28,418 nucleotides of DNA from JBNKFQ01 sp050289385 (lineage in GTDB: Bacteria > Pseudomonadota > Gammaproteobacteria > Pseudomonadales > Porticoccaceae), in contig JBNKFQ010000195.1 in NCBI GenBank assembly GCA_050289385.1, positions 1 through 28,418 on the forward strand. The letters are read 5' to 3'. Positions 24,377 to 28,418 of the stretch are shown here, one piece after another. How positions within the stretch are numbered: the stretch's first letter is position 1; the number at the start of each line of letters is the position of its first letter. Under the pieces are notes generated by a model, which was given only the letters and a program-made list of their open reading frames with translations, ran no database searches and was not told the origin of the DNA. The position numbers were made by a program, and so were the translations under genes.

Positions 24377-25467
24377 ATGGCGACATATAAAACACTTGAG
24401 CTTTTTCGGTGAGTTACAATTTACTTTACCATCCCCGCATTGGTTGTCATTTGCATACTGGCTGCCGTCACCGCGCAAGCGGGCATTTGCGAAAAACTTG
24501 TCAAGCTTGAACTTCCAGAAGCTGAAATAAGCAACGCTGAACTTGTTGATAAAAGTGTTTTTTCTGCGCCTGATAAAAAAGACTATGAAACCCCGGCATT
24601 TTGTCGGGTTCAGGTGTATCGCGGCCCAGCGAAGACTCCGACATCCGTTTTGAACTCTGGATGCCCGTGGCAAACCAGAACGGCCGTTACCACCAACACG
24701 GTACTGGCAGTCTGGTCGGCGAGATATTCTACCGGGCTCTTGCAGAATGTTTGCGATTTGGTGACGCTGTGGCGACGAGTGATCAGGGGCATTAAACTTC
24801 TCCTGTTGGCGAATGGGCTGTCGACCACCCGGGGAAAATTGTTGATCTTGGTTATCGTGCCCACAAAGCGGTCAGTGTCGTCTCGAAAACCATAGTCAAA
24901 TCGTATTATGAGAAAGACCCGGACTATTCCTGATTTGCGGGATGCTCCGGTGGTGGACTGTCGGCGATGAAGGCTGCGCAGCTCTAGCCGGAAGACTGGG
25001 ATGGTATTCTCGTCGGTGCTTCACCGGTTAACGTACTGGCAGCAGTGTCCGTATTTGGAGCGATTCGCAAACTCAGGATTGATCACCCCGAAAGCCGTAT
25101 TCAACCCGAAAAGCTGCCCGCCATACATCGCGCTGCTCTTGCTTCAAGCGCATTCGGAGCACATGTTAATGATGGCGTCGCCAGCGATCCCCGCCACTGT
25201 CTGGGCGGCGAAGGTGCCAATTCTTTCGGGCAATATATTGATATGACACCCGCCCTCCGAGATGACCCCAAACACAATATTATGGAAGAGCTCCAGGCCT
25301 GGGTTGAACAGGGTGTCGTGCCGAACGAAATCATTGCCGCCAAATTCGTCGACGACAATAAGAAAAATGGTGTCGCCTTTACACGCTAACTATGTCCGTA
25401 TCCCGAGGTATCCATTTATCGCGGCAAAGGAAGCAAGGATATCGCAGAAAACTTTGAATGCAGGTGA
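24377..25467 (+). pseudogene. Tannase/feruloyl esterase pseudogene
   Basis: From ATG 24377, with GGAGA upstream, the reading has a signal-peptide-like start broken by TGA at 24410-24412. It then gives AGICEKLVKLELPEAEISNA, the usual tannase N-terminus, and ETPAFCRV. A frameshift near 24605-24620 moves to a frame reading PSEDSDIRFELWMPVANQNG, the nucleophile motif AGCSGGG, PEDWDGILVGASP, DGVASDPRHC, ELQAWVEQGVVPNEIIAAKF and finally LCPYPEVSIYRGKG with an ENFEC ending. That second frame holds stops at 24793, 24931, 24985 and 25387. At about 360 codons against the family's roughly 500-560, the middle also appears deleted. The gene is dead. Intact members are secreted esterases releasing aromatic acids from gallate or ferulate esters. 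Confidence 0.88.
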
Positions 25468-25659
25468 GAGGTCGCCATACGGCATTTTAAACAATTTACA
25501 TCATTTGGATTTGCATAGAACATCAAGGCTGGCACGCTGAATAATTGCCATTGTAAGGAGCATAGCAACGTGGCAATACAATAAACAACAGAAGATTCAA
25601 GGCATTGAGTTGCCGCGTTTCGCTTGCAATGGCGGAAACCCGAATAAACAAAAGCTTTC

Positions 25660-26736
25660 TCAGGCTATACTCGGATACTTGCGATTTAACCACTCAACAA
25701 GAATTTCACTCAACTCTTCAGGTTTGTCCTCCATTACAAAGTGGCCACAGTCCAGTATTGTTTTACGTTCCAGATCGGAAATATAATCCTCCATGCCTGC
25801 ATCTTCGCCAGGCCTTATTATCGGATCCTGGTCTGCTGCAATATATAAGTAAGGAAAATTAACTTCCCATGTCTGATTCCTTTTGCCAATTTCTTCCATT
25901 GATTTACCCATAGCACGATACCAGTTAATTCCACCGGCAAAGCCGGTGGCGCTAAATATTTCAACATAATAATCAAGAGCATCTTCAGGTAGAATGATTT
26001 CTCCGGGAACATTTTTCTTTGCGAGAATTTCAGGTAAATCAAGTTTTCTTTCAATTGAGTCTTCGGGCAATGTTTTAAGGTGATCTGCTGTTATATATCC
26101 TCTTCGCATAAATTTTGTTAAAAAATTTCGGACGTTGTTATCCAAAAGTTGCTCAGGGATATCGAGTTGCTGCATGAATCTGTTCCAGGCGGCTTTATCC
26201 ACCAGCTCTTCGACTTTAGTCTCCACCCTGGGAAGATTGTGTGGCCGGAATCTGTGCGGGGACCCAACGCCAATCATGCCCAGGCAACGCTCAGGGTAAA
26301 TAAGACCCATTAAATGGGTGATGAAGCCGCCCCAGTCGTGGCCACAAAAAATGGCTTTGCTCAAATTCATCTTGTCCATCATTGCAACAAGGTCATCACA
26401 AACCTCTGTAGCAGCGTAGTCGTTTATAGGCGTCGGCTGGCTTGTCAGCCCCGAACCCCTCAAGTCTGGCGCTATCGCGTGAAAGCCAGCCTTGGCGACA
26501 GAGTTGAACTGATGCCTCCAGGAATAAGCCAACTCGGGAAACCCGTGACAAAATATAACAGGAACACCTTCCCCCTTTTCATAAACAGCCATACGAATGT
26601 TGTTTCTTGTAAAGAATTTAGGAGAAGGCATTCCCGGTGCTGGTTGAGCAGTTTTTGACGAGGCCATAAGGTCTGAAACAGATAAAAGTGCCAAAGCTGA
26701 AGCTGATGTATTTACTATGAAAGATCTTCTGTCCAT
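25660..26736 (-). CDS. Tat-exported epoxide-hydrolase-like alpha/beta hydrolase
   Basis: This 358-residue protein opens with a twin-arginine signal (DRRSFI followed by a hydrophobic stretch to about residue 22), so it is probably folded before export. The hydrolase core shows HGFPE (about 64-68), the nucleophile Asp134 in GHDWGG, an acidic residue in AADQDP near 302-304 and His332 in DCGHF, the arrangement of epoxide hydrolases and haloalkane dehalogenases. HGFPE favours epoxide hydrolase. It opens an oxirane to a diol if that is right. The gene is AT-rich compared with the catabolic block before it. It follows the PadR-led trio on the same strand after 252 bp with no clear gene. Confidence 0.85.
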   Translation of the reverse strand: MDRRSFIVNTSASALALLSVSDLMASSKTAQPAPGMPSPKFFTRNNIRMAVYEKGEGVPVIFCHGFPELAYSWRHQFNSVAKAGFHAIAPDLRGSGLTSQPTPINDYAATEVCDDLVAMMDKMNLSKAIFCGHDWGGFITHLMGLIYPERCLGMIGVGSPHRFRPHNLPRVETKVEELVDKAAWNRFMQQLDIPEQLLDNNVRNFLTKFMRRGYITADHLKTLPEDSIERKLDLPEILAKKNVPGEIILPEDALDYYVEIFSATGFAGGINWYRAMGKSMEEIGKRNQTWEVNFPYLYIAADQDPIIRPGEDAGMEDYISDLERKTILDCGHFVMEDKPEELSEILVEWLNRKYPSIA

Positions 26737-26988
26737 ATTTATATCTCACTGGTTATTTATCGTTTTTTTGTTAGAGAAAAAGCAGGTATATTGTTACAAT
26801 CATCTAATGTCTGAGTATCGCTTGCAGAATCTTGTCAGCCGATACATAAAATTTTGGGTGATCCGAATATACGAAGAAATACGCGTAACTCACATCTGTA
26901 TAAATCGAGGACATTTTATTTCAAACAACGCTCAAGAATTGATCAGAAGTTTCTTAAGTAAATTATCCTCGGAATTCCCAGTTGTGGA

Positions 26989-27543
26989 TTACTTGTTCGG
27001 TTGGTGTTCTGCGGCCTCCTTAATTCGTTGCATTAAAGCATTCATGTTTATATTTCTGCTTTTTCTGAATTCTCGAGTTTGTCTGGTTTTCATGAGGTGA
27101 TTTGGAGTAGGTTGGAACCAGTCATAACGCCTGCTCATAAAATTTGAAAGAATTGTCCTTTCTCCCCGTTTCGTTAATGTAAACATCGATACTCCCATGG
27201 ATTCTTCACCCTGCATTTCTGACGGAAGATTAACACCCATAACCAGTTGGTTGGGAATGATTTTAGTGATTTCAAAAAAGAAATTCTGCTCTTCATACAT
27301 CTTGAAAATTTCCCCCTCCTGATTGACCGGGCCAGAGTGGTGAGACATGGTGGATTGATAAATTGCGAACAGGTGTGGCCAGATTTCTGCAGGCGTCGCG
27401 GAGATGGAAACTTCGTAAAAATCGACATAATAATAAGAGTCGGAAATGTGGCTTTCGAATATATTTTTACTTTCCGGGAAGGCTTTTTCTGTCAGAAGCA
27501 GTATTGATAAACAGGAAAACAGGTATGTTTGGAATCTTTTCAT
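26989..27543 (-). CDS. Secreted SRPBCC/polyketide-cyclase-like protein
   Basis: This 184-residue protein has an N-terminal signal peptide (FQTYLFSCLSILLLTEKAFP). The rest reads like a START/SRPBCC small-ligand-binding fold: VSISATPAEIWPHLFAIYQS at the usual helix-grip start, a central FFFEITKIIPNQLVMGV strand pair, TLTKRGERTILSNFMS, and a C-terminal helix with LMQRIKEAAE. No catalytic residues can be named. The ATG overlaps the stop of the upstream membrane-protein gene as ATGA, so the two are translated together. Assignment to the superfamily is by pattern only and the function is unknown. Confidence 0.6.
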   Translation of the reverse strand: MKRFQTYLFSCLSILLLTEKAFPESKNIFESHISDSYYYVDFYEVSISATPAEIWPHLFAIYQSTMSHHSGPVNQEGEIFKMYEEQNFFFEITKIIPNQLVMGVNLPSEMQGEESMGVSMFTLTKRGERTILSNFMSRRYDWFQPTPNHLMKTRQTREFRKSRNINMNALMQRIKEAAEHQPNK

Positions 27544-28124
27544 GATCTCTTCCTCATTTTACATTTATAGGTATGTACGCCTCCCGCAAACAAAGGAATC
27601 ACTCCGAACAAGAGGCAAAGCAGAAGTGTCATTAGAATATGTGTGGGTTTTTCACCTGCTACAATAATATTTTGTGAATATTGATACAGCTTCAGTAAGC
27701 CGGTTCCTGTCACCCAAAACAGTGCCAAAATGGCGGCTAAAGTGACGGCTCTTATGCCTGTTTTAGCGTTATATTTCACTAATAGTACACCCGCCAGGAA
27801 AGTTGTTATTGCGCATAGAGAATAATCGAACAGAACGAACGCGTAGGCGGGGCTACCGGTTAACAACGGTCCAAGTTCGTACTGCAATAAAACATTTGTC
27901 CGATTCAATACAATAAGAGAAATAATTGCAAAGATTGAGCTGGAAACCGGTGCCTTTAATAGAGAAAAGCGGAATAAAGCGAAGGTAGTATGCCAAATGT
28001 AAAAGTTTTTCCAGAGTTTTCCGTAGATTTTTGCCTCCTCAATCAGATCCCCTTCTATTTCGAGTGCCTTTTCTCTGCTGGTGAACAGGGATAAAAGTAT
28101 AAAAGTAAACGTAGGCTTATCCAT
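27540..28124 (-). CDS. Integral membrane protein with permease-prefix-like N-terminus
   Basis: I start at ATG 28124, which follows TTGGAGG, giving 194 residues. The N-terminus (FTSREKALEIEGDLIEEAKI) resembles the short prefix domain found before some FtsX-type permeases and often encoded beside PadR regulators. About four hydrophobic segments follow: near 56-72, 86-110, 122-143 and 160-183. The gene overlaps the padR-type stop by 8 bp and the SRPBCC-like start by 4 bp. No permease core follows, so this is a stand-alone small membrane protein. Its function is unknown; it is perhaps a partner of an exported process controlled by PadR. Confidence 0.65.
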   Translation of the reverse strand: MDKPTFTFILLSLFTSREKALEIEGDLIEEAKIYGKLWKNFYIWHTTFALFRFSLLKAPVSSSIFAIISLIVLNRTNVLLQYELGPLLTGSPAYAFVLFDYSLCAITTFLAGVLLVKYNAKTGIRAVTLAAILALFWVTGTGLLKLYQYSQNIIVAGEKPTHILMTLLLCLLFGVIPLFAGGVHTYKCKMRKRS

Positions 28125-28418
28125 GTGAACCTCCAAAGAGATTCAGGCCCGCCAGCAAGTTTCTGTATTCTCTTTGGGTCCGTTGCAGGGCGTTGAGTCC
28201 CTGGCTCGTAAGGTGATAGTAACGTTTCGCCCGGCCACCGCGTTGTGGAGTCGCTTCACCAACTTCGGATCTGACCAACCCTTTGGATTCGAGTCGCTCA
28301 AGTGTTGTATATATTGCACCAGGAGTAGGTTTTCGGTTGGTGTACTTGGTAATCTCTTCTCTGATTGAGACACCGTAGGCTCCGGCTTTTTTAAGTCGAA
28401 GTACAGCGAGCATTATCA
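28117..28418 (-). CDS. PadR-family transcriptional regulator (5' end beyond window)
   Basis: The readable part has the PadR winged-helix pattern: LAVLRLKKAGAYGVSIREEI, then TPGAIYTTLERLESKGLV, then EATPQRGGRAKRYYHLTSQG. An ATG at 28413 exists, but PadR proteins normally have several more residues before this point, and the frame stays open to the window edge, so the gene most likely starts outside. The 3' end overlaps the membrane-protein gene by 8 bp, so it is the first visible gene of a three-gene coupled unit and probably autoregulates it. PadR repressors respond to small molecules, often phenolics or drugs; the ligand here is unknown. Confidence 0.88.
   Translation of the reverse strand, partial: IMLAVLRLKKAGAYGVSIREEITKYTNRKPTPGAIYTTLERLESKGLVRSEVGEATPQRGGRAKRYYHLTSQGLNALQRTQREYRNLLAGLNLFGGSHG

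Noticed and set aside
26717..27100. 127-codon plus-strand frame across the hydrolase/SRPBCC gap
   Set aside because: It overlaps both flanking minus-strand genes, has no ribosome-binding site and reads as AT-rich hydrophobic noise.

Overview
The window looks like chromosome of a Gram-negative gammaproteobacterium. Supporting signs are a signal-transducing TonB-dependent outer-membrane receptor with its FecI-type sigma factor and FecR-type regulator, a Pseudomonas-like isocitrate lyase, malate synthase G, AceK and RraA. The combination of receptor, lipid-type CoA catabolism and glyoxylate shunt is reminiscent of marine Cellvibrionales-like bacteria. That placement is inference; no rRNA or other taxonomic marker is present.

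Layout: 1-768 has no intact gene. It holds a decayed coding relic, a short repeat element and a strong terminator. 769-5272 is an ECF sigma / FecR / STN-TonB receptor cassette on the plus strand. 5503-6812 (minus) is a broken ferredoxin-reductase-type flavoprotein. Its 5' end is replaced by a second copy of the repeat element, and it also carries an in-frame TGA. 7019-10408 is a large secreted beta-propeller/amidohydrolase fusion. 10790-11947 is argE on the minus strand.

12217-19622 is a glyoxylate-shunt block: glcB and a LysR-type regulator on the minus strand, divergent from aceA, rraA and aceK on the plus strand. The regulator-aceA gap holds three separate dyads. Together these genes would make glyoxylate from isocitrate, condense it with acetyl-CoA to malate, and throttle isocitrate dehydrogenase. 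That fits growth on acetyl-CoA-yielding substrates such as fatty acids.

19789-24128 is a CoA-catabolic cluster: thiolase, acyl-CoA ligase and SDR dehydrogenase on the minus strand, divergent from a PAS-LuxR regulator. A perfect 29-bp inverted repeat with a 3-nt loop sits between them, just upstream of the thiolase ribosome-binding site. It is the most striking non-coding signal in the window. 24377-25467 is a tannase/feruloyl-esterase pseudogene.

25660-28418 (minus) is visibly AT-richer. It holds a Tat-exported epoxide-hydrolase-like protein and a tightly overlapping PadR / membrane protein / secreted SRPBCC-like trio, with the PadR gene cut by the window edge. I see no CRISPR array, tRNA, rRNA or intact transposase. 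I did not find a clearly new multi-gene system; the best leads are the 61-bp palindrome, the two-copy repeat element and the propeller-amidohydrolase.
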